Shown one piece after another: positions 1-9,535 of a stretch of DNA of 39,755 nt. Made by a program: the position numbers and the translations under genes. The stretch's first letter is position 1. The number at the start of each line of letters is the position of its first letter. The stretch is from Sphingomonas mucosissima (lineage in GTDB: Bacteria > Pseudomonadota > Alphaproteobacteria > Sphingomonadales > Sphingomonadaceae). Below the pieces are notes generated by a model. The model searched no databases. It saw only the letters and a list, made by a program, of their open reading frames with translations, and was not told the origin of the DNA. The stretch covers positions 1-39,755 of the forward strand of contig NZ_NBBJ01000008.1 of assembly GCF_002197665.1 (NCBI RefSeq). The letters are read 5' to 3'.

Positions 1-570
1 AACGGCAGGCCTGTAGATGCCCGACCCCAGCCTGCATATAAGAACCTTCCGGCGGGTACCTCGGCGCGCTCCCCCCCTAACCAATGGCTCTCACCGACCA
101 CAAAGCCCGCGGCCGGATTTAGGAGATGCCGAGACCCGGCCGCCAGCAGCGGGTCGCTGGATAGCTGACCACGGTTAAGCTTGAAGCATTGAAGATGCCG
201 TGCTCGTGCGGTTTAGGCCTGGATGGCCCCATCTAAACCAATCCGCCAGAAAGTTGTCTTTGCTCCTTCGACGTCGAAATTGTCGTGGACGAGGAGCCTG
301 GGGGGAATGACATTCCTCTCCTGCTTCGGCGCTTATCTCCGAGACGTCGGTATCGAACGCCAGTTCGTGCTCAGCACCGGCAGATCAAGGCGCTGACCGC
401 GCTCACTTCCTCCGCCGTCGGCTTTGTGCGATCGGCCGAGCCTCTTCAGTCCCGCTCCGCACCCCCACGATGTTCTTAGCCGCGGCAGCGCCGTTCACAA
501 TTTGGGGATCCACGCTTCAACAAGCTAGCTTCGCAAATGGCCGGGGCGGGTCTTCGCAATCAGATCTGAA
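1..570. other. Left-end stretch without a recognisable gene
   Basis: No reading frame here resembles a protein family I know. A 64-codon plus-strand frame from about 285 to 479 has no clear ribosome site and a composition like a shadow frame. Two small structures are visible: a 7-bp inverted repeat GGTTTAG/CTAAACC at 210-216 and 233-239, and a tandem duplication of the 11-mer AATCAGATCTG at 558-568 and 569-579. The duplication runs into the stop codon of the minus-strand gene that ends at 571. Either could be part of a transcription end, but there is no T-tract. Confidence 0.4.
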
Positions 571-2277
571 TCAGATCTGACTGATGGCCGCTGATGTCGC
601 TTGCGCTCGGTACTGCTGAGCGACTGCTTCTGCCAACATGGGGCGGCCATACCGGTACCCCTGCGCCTCGTCGCAGCCGAGCGCATTCAGTGTCTCTTCC
701 TGGCCTGCGGTCTCGACCCCCTCCGCTATGACGGTCAGCCCCAGGCTCCTCGCCATGCCGATCACGGCGCCAACAATCGCTGCGTCGCCGGCCTTGCGCT
801 CGATCTGCGCCACGAAGCTGCGGTCGATCTTGAGACGCGTGAGCGGATATCTCTGAAGCAAGCTCAACGAGGCGAAGCCGGTGCCGAAATCGTCGAACGC
901 CACCCCGACACCGCTGGCCCTGAGCTTGCGGAGGGCCCTGGTCGACTGGTTGGTATGCCGTAGGACCGTGGTTTCCGTTATCTCCAGCTCGAGCTGATCT
1001 GCATCCACGCCGTGACGCGCCAATGCGTCAGAAACGACCTGGAACAAGCGGTCAGACCGAAGCTGTGCCGGGAAAAGATTCACCCCCACTCGAACCTTGC
1101 CCAACCCGCAACGCTTCCATTCGGCTGCCGTCAAGCATGCTTCGTCGATGATCCAATCGCCAACGCTTTCGGCCACCGAGCTTCGTTCAAGAACGTCAAT
1201 GAACATATGGGGCTGAAGAAGGCCATGAACCGGATGGCGCCAGCGCAACAGCGCTTCGACGCCCACCAAGCGTGCATCGGCGAGAAGCACCTGAGGCTGA
1301 TACCAAAGCTCGAATTCCCCCTTCGCCAGGGCAGTGCGCAGCTCTGCACTCAACCGAAGTCGCTGTTCGGAGCGGCTCTGCATCGCGCGAGCAAAAAACG
1401 TCCTCGTTCCGCCGCCTTCACCTTTTGCGTTGTACAAGGCCAAGTCCGCGCACGACACGAGTTGCTCGGCGCCGGCTGCATCGTTCGGCGCCATGGCGAC
1501 ACCGATGCTCGTGTCGATGAAGATTGACTGCCCGGCAAGCTCAAATGACATCTGCAGGCTCTTGAATATTCGGGTCGCAAGCTGATCAAGAAGAAGAGGA
1601 TCCGCGCAATTTTCGAGCAGGATCGCAAACTCGTCGCCGCCCAGACGTGCGACGAAGCCGGCATCTCCAGTTACATCACTAAGCCGAACAGCAACTGCCG
1701 CGAGGAGTTCGTCGCCAACCGTATGACCGAGGGTGTCGTTGACATGCTTGAACCCATCCAGATCGAGCATCATCAATGCGCACGGACCCTTCCCCAAGGT
1801 GTCAGCCAGGCGCGCCTGCAGTGCGTTGCGATTGGGGAGCGAGGTCAGCGTGTCGCAATGAGCAAGATGTTCCAGGCGACGTTGTGCACGGCACCGATCG
1901 GTGACGTCGCGGAGGAGGGCGCCGAACATCGGCCTTCCCCCCTCGAACCACATGGACAAAGAGAGATCGACCGGCAGCTCATGGCCTTCTGCGTGTAAGG
2001 CGAGGATTTCGACAGCCTGCCCCGCGAGGCGGGCACGGCCTGCTTTCACCGCTCGGGCAAGGCCGGCATCATGGGCCGCGCGGTGCCGCTCGGGGATGAT
2101 GATCGAGAGCGGCCTGCCAATCGCTTGCTGCGCGCTGTACCCGAACAGCCCCTCTGCGGCGCTGTTCCAGGACAGGATCAGATTGTCTGATCCTGCGCAG
2201 ATCGCAGCCGTCGCCGAGTTCGACAGCATCTGCCCATAGCGATCCTGCGCATGCTGCGGGTCGGCATCAATCCTCAA
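571..2277 (-). CDS. PAS-GGDEF-EAL c-di-GMP signalling protein
   Basis: This 568-residue protein should sense a signal through its PAS domain and make and/or break cyclic di-GMP in the cytoplasm; no signal peptide or membrane segment is seen. The PAS domain covers about residues 15-130 and ends in the usual LLRDVTDR linker. The GGDEF domain covers about 135-295, with an intact GGDEF at 213-217. No RxxD inhibitory site lies just before it. The EAL domain covers about 305-560. Residues expected for phosphodiesterase activity are present: EAL at 341-343, N400, E433, DDFGTG at 462-467, K483 and E519. Both active sites therefore look usable. The gene stands alone and is divergent from the marR-like gene at 2489, so the 211-bp gap between them may hold promoters for both. 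Confidence 0.93.
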   Translation of the reverse strand: MRIDADPQHAQDRYGQMLSNSATAAICAGSDNLILSWNSAAEGLFGYSAQQAIGRPLSIIIPERHRAAHDAGLARAVKAGRARLAGQAVEILALHAEGHELPVDLSLSMWFEGGRPMFGALLRDVTDRCRAQRRLEHLAHCDTLTSLPNRNALQARLADTLGKGPCALMMLDLDGFKHVNDTLGHTVGDELLAAVAVRLSDVTGDAGFVARLGGDEFAILLENCADPLLLDQLATRIFKSLQMSFELAGQSIFIDTSIGVAMAPNDAAGAEQLVSCADLALYNAKGEGGGTRTFFARAMQSRSEQRLRLSAELRTALAKGEFELWYQPQVLLADARLVGVEALLRWRHPVHGLLQPHMFIDVLERSSVAESVGDWIIDEACLTAAEWKRCGLGKVRVGVNLFPAQLRSDRLFQVVSDALARHGVDADQLELEITETTVLRHTNQSTRALRKLRASGVGVAFDDFGTGFASLSLLQRYPLTRLKIDRSFVAQIERKAGDAAIVGAVIGMARSLGLTVIAEGVETAGQEETLNALGCDEAQGYRYGRPMLAEAVAQQYRAQATSAAISQI

Positions 2278-2448
2278 GTCCTCTGCCTCCGCTCATTATC
2301 GTTGCGATTAGGCGTTAAGGTAATGCTGAATAATGAAGAACCTATTCCGCAAACTTACGGGAAGGTGGGCCACGCCCAAGATCTGATCCTCCGTCGGCCG
2401 CCGCTCCGTGCTTGGATCGGTTCCAAGGATCGCAGGACAACACTCTTG

Positions 2449-2472
2449 ATATTGACAATACGCTGTCAATAT
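2449..2472. promoter_or_regulatory. Perfect 24-bp palindromic operator upstream of marR-like gene
   Basis: ATATTGACA (2449-2457) and TGTCAATAT (2464-2472) are perfect 9-bp inverted arms separated by 6 bp. The left arm contains the exact -35 hexamer TTGACA. The site ends 16 bp before the ATG at 2489. MarR dimers typically bind such palindromes near their own promoters, so autorepression of the marR-oxidoreductase pair is likely. Binding is inferred from position and symmetry. Confidence 0.75.
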
Positions 2473-2488
2473 GTAAGCGAGTTGTCCA

Positions 2489-2983
2489 ATGAAGAGGTTG
2501 GAGACAAACGTACGGGAACTCGCCTTGTCGGTGTTTGCCGCGCACGGCAGGTTGATTGCGGCTGGGAACGAGCTTGTCGCCCATCTTGGCCTTACCAGTG
2601 CCTGGTGGCAGGTTCTCGCGGCGCTTCGCTATTCGTCCGTGCCGCTTCCGACCGCGTCGATCGCGCGCAATATGGGCCTGACCCGCCAGGCGGTTCAGCG
2701 CATCGTCGACGTGCTCGCCGATCGCGGGCTCGTTAAATTCGAGGAAAATCCGCATCACCGCCGCTCGAAGCTTATCGTTCTCACGCAAGCCGGCATCGAA
2801 GCCGTGACCGCGGCAGAGCAAGCAGTCGCGCCCTTTGATCAGGCCATTGCAGACAAGATTGGAAGCGCGCGCATCCGGGACGCTATCGAAACTCTCAACG
2901 AGATGGCCGCCATCATATCTGCGCGGCTCGACGCTCACTCCATGTCTTCAACTCCCCGGTCGCAGGAGGAAACGGCATCATGA
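2489..2983 (+). CDS. MarR family transcriptional regulator
   Basis: A 164-residue winged-helix regulator of MarR size. The N-terminal dimerisation helix is followed by the recognition region around residues 55-75 (SIARNMGLTRQAVQRIVDVL), then the wing with FEENPHHRRSK around 88-98, a typical MarR wing. MarR proteins bind palindromic DNA as dimers and release it on binding phenolic ligands or on cysteine oxidation. No cysteine is present in this protein, so a small ligand is likelier than thiol oxidation. The stop codon overlaps the start of the following oxidoreductase gene as ATGA, indicating translational coupling and a shared job. A perfect palindrome just upstream (2449-2472) is the likely autoregulatory operator. 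Confidence 0.93.
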   Translation: MKRLETNVRELALSVFAAHGRLIAAGNELVAHLGLTSAWWQVLAALRYSSVPLPTASIARNMGLTRQAVQRIVDVLADRGLVKFEENPHHRRSKLIVLTQAGIEAVTAAEQAVAPFDQAIADKIGSARIRDAIETLNEMAAIISARLDAHSMSSTPRSQEETAS

Positions 2984-3846
2984 TCTTAGTGTCTGGCGCC
3001 ACCGGCGGTATCGGTAGCGAACTGTGCAGGCTGCTTGACGAAGCGGGAGCGCCGTTTCGCGCGCTGTGTCGCAAGCAGCAGCAGCTCGAGAGTTTCCGCC
3101 ACAAGGGCATGGACGCCGTGCTCGGTGATTTCGATCACCCCGACACGCTGCACTCTGCGATGCAAGGCTGCGAAACGATGTTTCTCATCACGCCGCCGAC
3201 GCCCGAACAGGTCAGACAGGAAACCGCCGCCATCGATGCGGCGAAGCGCGCCGGGATCGGCAGAATCGTGAAGATCTCAGCATCGGACAGCAATGTCCGA
3301 TCACCGGTGCCATGGGCGCAGTCCCATGCGCTCATCGATCACCATCTGCGCGGGGCGGGTATAGGATGGACGATCCTCAAACCGACTGCCTTCATGCAGA
3401 ACTTCCTGTGGTTCAAGGAGCCGATCTCTAGAGGCTATCTGCCCCTCGTTGCGGGCAAGGGATCTGTTTCCTGGGTCGATACGCGCGATGTTGCGCGCGT
3501 CGCGGCTACCGTCTTGACGCAGGATGGCCATGAGAGAGCGACCTATTTCCTGACTGGTCCCGACACCTTTGACATGAAAACGGCTGCGCTGCGCCTGTCG
3601 GAGGTTATCAACTGCAACGTTCGCTATGTTGATCTACCAACGCCGGTTTTCCGAGCCTTTCTGCATGTGACGGGTAGCTCACGCTGGATAGCCAATGGCC
3701 TTGTTGTGCAGTTCGCCGATGTGGTTGCGGGGCATCATGACATCGACCCCACCTTCGAGATCGAACGCATCACTGGAACGGCACCGCACGACTTCACCGA
3801 TTTCATCCGTCACCACCGCGATACGTTCGCAAAGCCAAGCTCCTAA
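2980..3846 (+). CDS. NmrA-like NAD(P)-binding oxidoreductase
   Basis: A 288-residue atypical short-chain dehydrogenase of the NmrA/QorB type. The nucleotide-binding loop SGATGGIGSEL is at residues 5-15, giving a Rossmann fold with the GATGxxG pattern. The protein lacks an obvious classical YxxxK catalytic pair, as is common in NmrA-like members, which can act as redox sensors (NADP binding) or quinone reductases. Further family signs are the KISASDSN segment after beta-4, WTILKPTAFMQNF, and WVDTRDVARVAATVLT. It starts in the ATGA overlap with the marR-like gene, so the two are one transcription unit. A quinone or electrophile response is a fair guess from that pairing; the substrate cannot be read from the sequence. 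Confidence 0.9.
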   Translation: MILVSGATGGIGSELCRLLDEAGAPFRALCRKQQQLESFRHKGMDAVLGDFDHPDTLHSAMQGCETMFLITPPTPEQVRQETAAIDAAKRAGIGRIVKISASDSNVRSPVPWAQSHALIDHHLRGAGIGWTILKPTAFMQNFLWFKEPISRGYLPLVAGKGSVSWVDTRDVARVAATVLTQDGHERATYFLTGPDTFDMKTAALRLSEVINCNVRYVDLPTPVFRAFLHVTGSSRWIANGLVVQFADVVAGHHDIDPTFEIERITGTAPHDFTDFIRHHRDTFAKPSS

Positions 3847-4185
3847 ACAGGCGCGCTATTTTCGAGAAAACTGGGCGGCGGACCGCGCGCGATCGATCCG
3901 CGGCGCCGCTTGATAGGCTGCCACGTTCGGCAAAGGCGGGCCAGCGTCAGCCGGGCGGTCAGCCTCCCGGAACACGGCGGTGCGCCGCCAGACCCGACGG
4001 CTCAAGCCAGAGCGCCGGCCAATGAACCGGCGCCGCGTCTCAAAGGCGAGGGGAAGCTCCAAGGCATCGGAACTCCCTGCGCGGGCTCAAACCCAAGTTA
4101 AGCCCGCCGGTATATCGCTTGAAACGATGTTCCGCGATAGCCATGAGGGCTCCTCCATATCCCTTCGGAGGCGTGCGCGACCATC
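3847..4185. other. Intergenic stretch, no gene seen
   Basis: This 339-bp gap between the oxidoreductase and the MHYT kinase has no frame resembling a known protein. Near its right end CCTCC (4152-4156) can pair with GGAGG (4167-4171). The second arm is the only Shine-Dalgarno-like sequence upstream of the kinase start, so a weak 5-bp hairpin could hide the ribosome site. That is a suggestion from complementarity only. Confidence 0.35.
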
Positions 4186-7002
4186 ATGTCGGCAATGAGC
4201 GTGAGTGGTACGCACGACCACCATCTTGTGATCCTCTCGATTGCGGTTGCCACCTTGGCCTCGTTTACCGCGCTTAGTCTGGCGAGCCGGATCAGGGCGT
4301 CACAAGGAAATGTGCGTTCCATTTGGCTGACGGCGGCGGCTGTTGCTTTGGGCGGCGGCATCTGGGCCATGCATTTCGTCGCGATGCTGGCGTTCAGCAT
4401 GCCTGGCATGACGATCGCCTATGATCTTGTTCCGACGTTTGCCTCTCTGGCGATCGCCATCGGGTTCACCGGCGCGGGACTTGCTGCATTTAACTGGCAG
4501 CGCGCATCGCCGCGACAGATCGTCGCTTCAGGGCTGCTCATCGCCGCCGGCGTACTGGCGATGCACTATCTCGGCATGGCCGCGATGCGGATGCCGGTTG
4601 CCCTGAGTTATGACTGGCGTTGGGTCATGGTCTCCATCGTCGTGGCGCTCCTCGCCGCGACCGCGGCCATGTGGCTCGCGTCACGCAACCAACGGGTCGG
4701 GCGGCGGGCGCTCGCCGCGGCAGTGATGGGCGTTGCAATCTCCGGCATGCATTATTCAGGCATGTATGCGGCGGACTTCGTCATGACGTCGGCCGTCGAC
4801 AAGGCGCAGGGCGCGGCAAGCTTCGGACAGGCATATCTCGCGGTTGTAATCAGCGTCATCACCATCTTCATTCTGCTACTGTCGCTGGCTGCGGCGCAGC
4901 TGGACCACATGTTCAGGCGCGCCGCGCGCCGCGAAGCCCGTGTCGCCATACGGCTCAAGGTTGCCGACATTTTGCGCGGCTACGATGCGGAGGAGGCGCT
5001 CAAGGACGTTGCCACGCTGCTCGGGCAGCATTTTGGCGTCGCGCGAACCGGCTTTGGCGATCTGGATCCCACCGAGGACGTCGTCGATTACCAGGTTTGC
5101 TGGACGAATGGCATGGTGGCACCGTTGATCGGTCGCGCTTCTGCATCCGTTCTTGGAACCAAGATCATCGATGATCTGCGCGCCGGCAGAACGATCGCCA
5201 TCGAGGACATTGTTGCCTCATCACTCAGCGACAAGCATCAGACGGCCAGAACCGCTGCCGATCTGGACACGCGCGCCATTCTGTTTGTGCCGCTCATGCG
5301 TGCGGGCGGCCTCGGTACAATCGTGTACCTTGCTGATCAGCGGCCACGCAGCTGGCGCGCGGACGAAATCGCCTTCCTTGAGGAGATGGCGGAGCGGATC
5401 CGGCTCGTCATCGAGCGGGTCGCCATCGAGGACCAGTTGCGGGAATTGAACGTAACGCTTGAAGCCCGCGTGGAGACGCGGACACGCGAGCTGCGGGACG
5501 CCGAGGCCGCTCGAAGCGAGGTCGATGCGCTCTATCGGGCGTACTTCGAGAACACGCCCGATCCGTTATTCGTGGTCGGTGCCAAGCCGGATGGCAGTTT
5601 CGTCGTCGAGCAGATCAATCCAGCGCACGAGGCCGGAGTCGGGTTCAAGCTCGATGAGATACGCGGCAAGCGCGTGGACGATTTTCTCCCACCGGATGTC
5701 GCCGGTCGCGTTGTCCAAAGCTATCGCCGAGTGGTCGAAACGGGCGAGATCTATCGCTATCGCGAAGTGTTCATGCTGAACGGAGAGCCGCAGCACTGGG
5801 ATACCACGCTGGTACCGCTTCGGGGCGCAGGCGAGCGGGTGGTGAAGGTCATCGGGTCGAGCCGCAATGTCACCGCTCAAGTCGCTGCTGAAGAGGCGCT
5901 ACGCCAGTCGCAAAAGATGGAAGCGATGGGCCAGCTGACGGGAGGCGTAGCCCACGATTTCAACAATCTTTTGACGCCTATCCTTGGCTCGCTCGATCGG
6001 CTTCACCGCAAGGGGGTCGGCGACGAACGCGATCGCAAATTTGTTGATGGTGCGTTGCAATCGGCGGAGCGGGCAAGAACGCTGGTGCAGCGGCTGCTTT
6101 CGTTCGCGCGCCGTCAGCCGCTTCAACCGGTTCCGGTGAACGTCGCTTCGCTGGTTGAGGGCATGAGGGACCTCATCATGAGCACGGTCGGCCCGCAGAT
6201 CGAAGTGGTAGTGGAAACAGGTGACATCGTGCCGGCAGCGACGGCCGATGCCAATCAGCTGGAAATGGCGCTTCTTAATTTAAGCGTGAATGCGCGTGAT
6301 GCGATGCCAGGAGGCGGAAGGCTTCACATCGCCGTTACGCGTGCCTCAGTAAGGGAGGGCGAGCGCAGCGACCTGAAAGCGGGCTGCTATACCTGCCTGT
6401 GCGTCGCCGACACCGGCCTTGGCATGGACGAGGAGACGGCACGGCGGGCGATCGAGCCCTTTTTCTCGACCAAGGGAGTGGGGCACGGAACCGGCCTGGG
6501 CTTGTCGATGGCTCATGGCTTGGCGGCGCAGCTTGGCGGGGCACTGTCAATCGATAGTGAGCTCGGCCGGGGCACGACGATCTGCCTGTGGCTGCCGGAA
6601 TCGCCCCCGCCTGCTCCCGCCACGCAGTCACCGGAACTCGCGTCGCCAAGCCGATGTGCCGGCGGCGTCGTGCTGCTGGTCGATGACGAGGAACTGGTTC
6701 GCGAATCCTCGGCGCAGATGCTGACTGACCTTGGCTATGAGGTGAAAACGGCTGCGTCCGCAGGTGAAGCACAACATCTGATCGACTCTGGTCTGACGTT
6801 CGATCTCCTGGTGACGGATCATCTGATGCCCGGCGTGACTGGCACCCAGCTGGCGCGTAACTTGCGATGCAAGCGCCCGGACCTCCACGTGCTGATCATC
6901 TCGGGCTATGCGGACGCTGACGGCATTGACCTGGATTTGCCGCGGTTGGCCAAGCCGTTTCGGCAATCCGATCTGGCGGCCGCGCTTCTTGGGTTGACCT
7001 AG
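4186..7002 (+). CDS. MHYT-GAF-PAS hybrid sensor histidine kinase
   Basis: A 938-residue membrane sensor kinase. Residues 12-240 form about seven membrane helices carrying the MHYT sensor signature three times: AMHFVAM (61-67), AMHYLGM (125-131) and GMHYSGM (187-193). MHYT is proposed to bind a metal and sense O2, CO or NO. A GAF-like region (about 255-415), a short coiled coil (about 415-445) and a PAS domain (about 450-565) follow. The kinase core has H-box [11 protein letters not shown] with H590, N-box around N702 (NARDAM), G1 DTGLGM (742-747) and G2 GTGLGLSM. It ends in a receiver domain (about 826-938) with acidic pocket DDE, phospho-acceptor D878 and K923. The H-box GGVAHDFNN places it in the HWE-unlike class often found in rhizobial and sphingomonad hybrid kinases. 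GGAGG lies 14 bp upstream of the ATG. No partner regulator is adjacent. Confidence 0.94.
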   Translation: MSAMSVSGTHDHHLVILSIAVATLASFTALSLASRIRASQGNVRSIWLTAAAVALGGGIWAMHFVAMLAFSMPGMTIAYDLVPTFASLAIAIGFTGAGLAAFNWQRASPRQIVASGLLIAAGVLAMHYLGMAAMRMPVALSYDWRWVMVSIVVALLAATAAMWLASRNQRVGRRALAAAVMGVAISGMHYSGMYAADFVMTSAVDKAQGAASFGQAYLAVVISVITIFILLLSLAAAQLDHMFRRAARREARVAIRLKVADILRGYDAEEALKDVATLLGQHFGVARTGFGDLDPTEDVVDYQVCWTNGMVAPLIGRASASVLGTKIIDDLRAGRTIAIEDIVASSLSDKHQTARTAADLDTRAILFVPLMRAGGLGTIVYLADQRPRSWRADEIAFLEEMAERIRLVIERVAIEDQLRELNVTLEARVETRTRELRDAEAARSEVDALYRAYFENTPDPLFVVGAKPDGSFVVEQINPAHEAGVGFKLDEIRGKRVDDFLPPDVAGRVVQSYRRVVETGEIYRYREVFMLNGEPQHWDTTLVPLRGAGERVVKVIGSSRNVTAQVAAEEALRQSQKMEAMGQLTGGVAHDFNNLLTPILGSLDRLHRKGVGDERDRKFVDGALQSAERARTLVQRLLSFARRQPLQPVPVNVASLVEGMRDLIMSTVGPQIEVVVETGDIVPAATADANQLEMALLNLSVNARDAMPGGGRLHIAVTRASVREGERSDLKAGCYTCLCVADTGLGMDEETARRAIEPFFSTKGVGHGTGLGLSMAHGLAAQLGGALSIDSELGRGTTICLWLPESPPPAPATQSPELASPSRCAGGVVLLVDDEELVRESSAQMLTDLGYEVKTAASAGEAQHLIDSGLTFDLLVTDHLMPGVTGTQLARNLRCKRPDLHVLIISGYADADGIDLDLPRLAKPFRQSDLAAALLGLT

Positions 7003-7159
7003 CTGCCGACAGACACGGCTGTTCAGCGCTTACGAACTTGGATTGTGGATCGAACCGCCTCAGCTCAAGCCTAGCTCGTCCTCGAGGCGTAGCTTGCAAC
7101 CCCGGTCGCTTCACCTCGTTCCCCTGTCTAAGCGGGAATTTTACCGGGGGGAGGGGATT

Positions 7160-9148
7160 GTGGACGAGCTGGTATCCGAGGGAGCGGCAGCGCTGACTCC
7201 CAAGCGGAAAATGGAGATCAACCCGCCGGTCTTCTTTGTCTCGGCCGGCCTAATCCTCGCCTTCGCGCTCTTCGGCGCACTCGCGCCCGATCTGGCGAGC
7301 CACACATTCGCGGCAGTCCAGGCCCTGATCGTTGCCGATTTCGGCTGGTTCTACATCGCGGCCGTGGCGGGCTTTCTGGTGTTCGTGCTGTTCCTGATGT
7401 TCAGCCGCTACGGCGACGTGAAGCTCGGGCCGGACGACAGCGAACCGGATTACAGTTACCTGTCGTGGTTCGCGATGCTGTTCAGCGCGGGCATGGGGAT
7501 CGGCCTGATCTTCTTCGGCGTGGCTGAGCCGATCCAGCATTACGCGCAGCCGCCGGTCGGCGAGGGTCGGACGATCGATTCCGCCCGTCAGGCCATGGTG
7601 TTGACCTTCTTCCATTGGGGGTTGCACGCTTGGGCGATCTACATCGTGGTCGGGCTGGCGCTCGCGTATTTCGCATTCCGGCGCGGCCTGCCGCTTACCA
7701 TCCGGTCGGCGTTGTACCCGCTGATCGGCAAGCGGATCTATGGCCCGTTCGGCCATGCGGTCGACATCTTCGCCGTGCTGGGCACGATGTTCGGCGTCGC
7801 AACGTCGCTGGGGTTGGGCGTACTCCAGGTCAATGCTGGCTTCAGCTACCTCTTCGGCCTGCCGAGCAACACGCTGGTACAGCTTGTTCTAATCGCCGCT
7901 ATCACCGGCTTGGCGACATTGTCGGTCGTGATGGGCCTCGACAAGGGCGTGAAGCGCTTGTCCGAATTGAACATTATCTTCGCCGGGGTGCTGCTCGCCT
8001 TCGTACTGGTCGCCGGATCAACCGTGTTCCTCCTACAAGCCTTCGTCCAGAATGTCGGCACGTATCTCGGCGACGTCGTACAGCGAACCTTCCGCCTGTA
8101 CGCTTATGAACCCAATCCGTGGCTCGGAAACTGGACGCTGTTCTACTGGGGATGGTGGATCGCCTGGTCACCCTTTGTCGGCATGTTCATCGCGCGCATT
8201 TCGCGCGGGCGCACGATCCGCCAGTTCGTGGGTGGCGTGCTGCTGGTGCCGACCCTCTTCACCTTTTTGTGGATGACGGTGTTCGGCAATACCGCGATTG
8301 CTTTCGACCTCAGCGGCACGGCAGGCATCGCCGACACGGTCGCGAATAATCTGCCCGTGGCGCTGTTCGAGACGCTGGAGCAATTGCCGCTCTCGACGTT
8401 CTTCTCCGGCGTTGCGACGCTTCTCATCATCACCTTCTTCGTGACGTCCGCGGACTCAGGCGCGCTGGTGATCGATATGATCACCTCGGGGGCTGCGGAG
8501 AACCCGCCAGTATGGCAGCGCGTCTTCTGGGCGGTTTGCGCGGGCAGCGTTGCTGCCGTGCTGCTGGTCGCCGGTGGGCTGCAAGCGCTTCAGACCGCAG
8601 CCATCGCAAGCGCGCTGCCATTTGCCGTCGTGATGGTGTTCATCTGCTATGGCTTGCTGCGGGCGCTCCAGATGGAGGGCAAGGAACAATTGGATCTATC
8701 CACCGCGAGCCCTGCTGCAAGTGCCGGTACGCCGCTGACGTGGCAGCAACGCCTCGCCACGATCACGCGATTTCATAGCCGCGAGGAGGTTGCCGCCTTC
8801 CTGGCGGATACGGCACGGCCCGCGCTTCAGGCCGTGGCGGCGCAATTGCGTGGCAGCGGCCTCTCACCCAATCTCGCTCAGACGGATGAGCATGTCGAAC
8901 TCAGGGTTCCTCACGGTGATCGACGCGAGTTCTGCTACGGCGTTCGCGGTCGCGGTTTTCGAGCCGCGAGTTTCGCCTGGGCGGAGCCGCGCAACGCCAG
9001 CGAGCGCGAGCGTCTCCACTATCGTGCGATGGCGCATTCTTCTGAAAGTGACCAGACTCACGACGTGACCGGTTATTCCCAGGAGCAGTTGATCAATGAT
9101 CTGCTCAATCGCTACGCTCGCTTCTGCCACATCCGGCGGATGACGTGA
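7160..9148 (+). CDS. BCCT family betaine/choline/carnitine transporter
   Basis: A secondary transporter of the inner membrane that takes up trimethylammonium osmolytes such as choline or glycine betaine with Na+ or H+. About twelve membrane segments are visible. Family signatures include GMGIGLIFFGVAEPIQHY and the conserved WGWWIAWSPFVGMFIARISRG segment around the substrate site, then FGNTA. I chose the GTG at 7160 (662 residues): GGGGGAGG lies just before it and the protein then begins with a short polar tail, as in BetT. The frame stays open to 7043, so a longer form is possible, and ATG 7211 is a shorter option. The C-terminal 130 residues are a hydrophilic cytoplasmic domain like that in long BetT-type members, where it takes part in osmotic activation. 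Neighbours give no substrate clue. Confidence 0.9.
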   Translation: MDELVSEGAAALTPKRKMEINPPVFFVSAGLILAFALFGALAPDLASHTFAAVQALIVADFGWFYIAAVAGFLVFVLFLMFSRYGDVKLGPDDSEPDYSYLSWFAMLFSAGMGIGLIFFGVAEPIQHYAQPPVGEGRTIDSARQAMVLTFFHWGLHAWAIYIVVGLALAYFAFRRGLPLTIRSALYPLIGKRIYGPFGHAVDIFAVLGTMFGVATSLGLGVLQVNAGFSYLFGLPSNTLVQLVLIAAITGLATLSVVMGLDKGVKRLSELNIIFAGVLLAFVLVAGSTVFLLQAFVQNVGTYLGDVVQRTFRLYAYEPNPWLGNWTLFYWGWWIAWSPFVGMFIARISRGRTIRQFVGGVLLVPTLFTFLWMTVFGNTAIAFDLSGTAGIADTVANNLPVALFETLEQLPLSTFFSGVATLLIITFFVTSADSGALVIDMITSGAAENPPVWQRVFWAVCAGSVAAVLLVAGGLQALQTAAIASALPFAVVMVFICYGLLRALQMEGKEQLDLSTASPAASAGTPLTWQQRLATITRFHSREEVAAFLADTARPALQAVAAQLRGSGLSPNLAQTDEHVELRVPHGDRREFCYGVRGRGFRAASFAWAEPRNASERERLHYRAMAHSSESDQTHDVTGYSQEQLINDLLNRYARFCHIRRMT

Positions 9149-9535
9149 GACATATCGGCTTGCGTCTCGTCACCGAACTCATGCGGCGCATGGACGCGGG
9201 CTGCTCTTCGGCGAAAGATCGCGCCGCGCGGGCATTCCCGACAGCGTCGGCATGGCCCTTTCCGCGACCTCCTTTGCTATCTTAGCGCCGGGGTGCTTTT
9301 CGCAAAGGTGATTGGCAGACCAAGCCGCGGCGGTCGGCATTGCCGAGTCGTACAAGCTCGACGACGTCGAGGCTGTCGAGCTGACATGCCTGTCGGCGGC
9401 GGTAGCTGCTCGGGTGTTTCCCGGAGACGGGGGGAAAGCGTTTCTTAACGCCGGGTCCGTACCTTGGCGGGCTATGCTCCTCGACTGCAAAGATTTTGTC
9501 CCTGATTTGCGCGGGGCGGCGCTTACGGAGCGAGT
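9149..9535. other. Gap before the c-di-GMP operon; possible degraded coding
   Basis: This 387-bp stretch has no recognised gene. A plus-strand frame from about 9186 shows GC-rich third positions and reads through one TGA at about 9309 into a further 70 codons (from TTG 9312). That may be leftover coding, but I could not link it to a family. The promoter of the downstream cluster must lie here or at the right edge. Confidence 0.3.
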
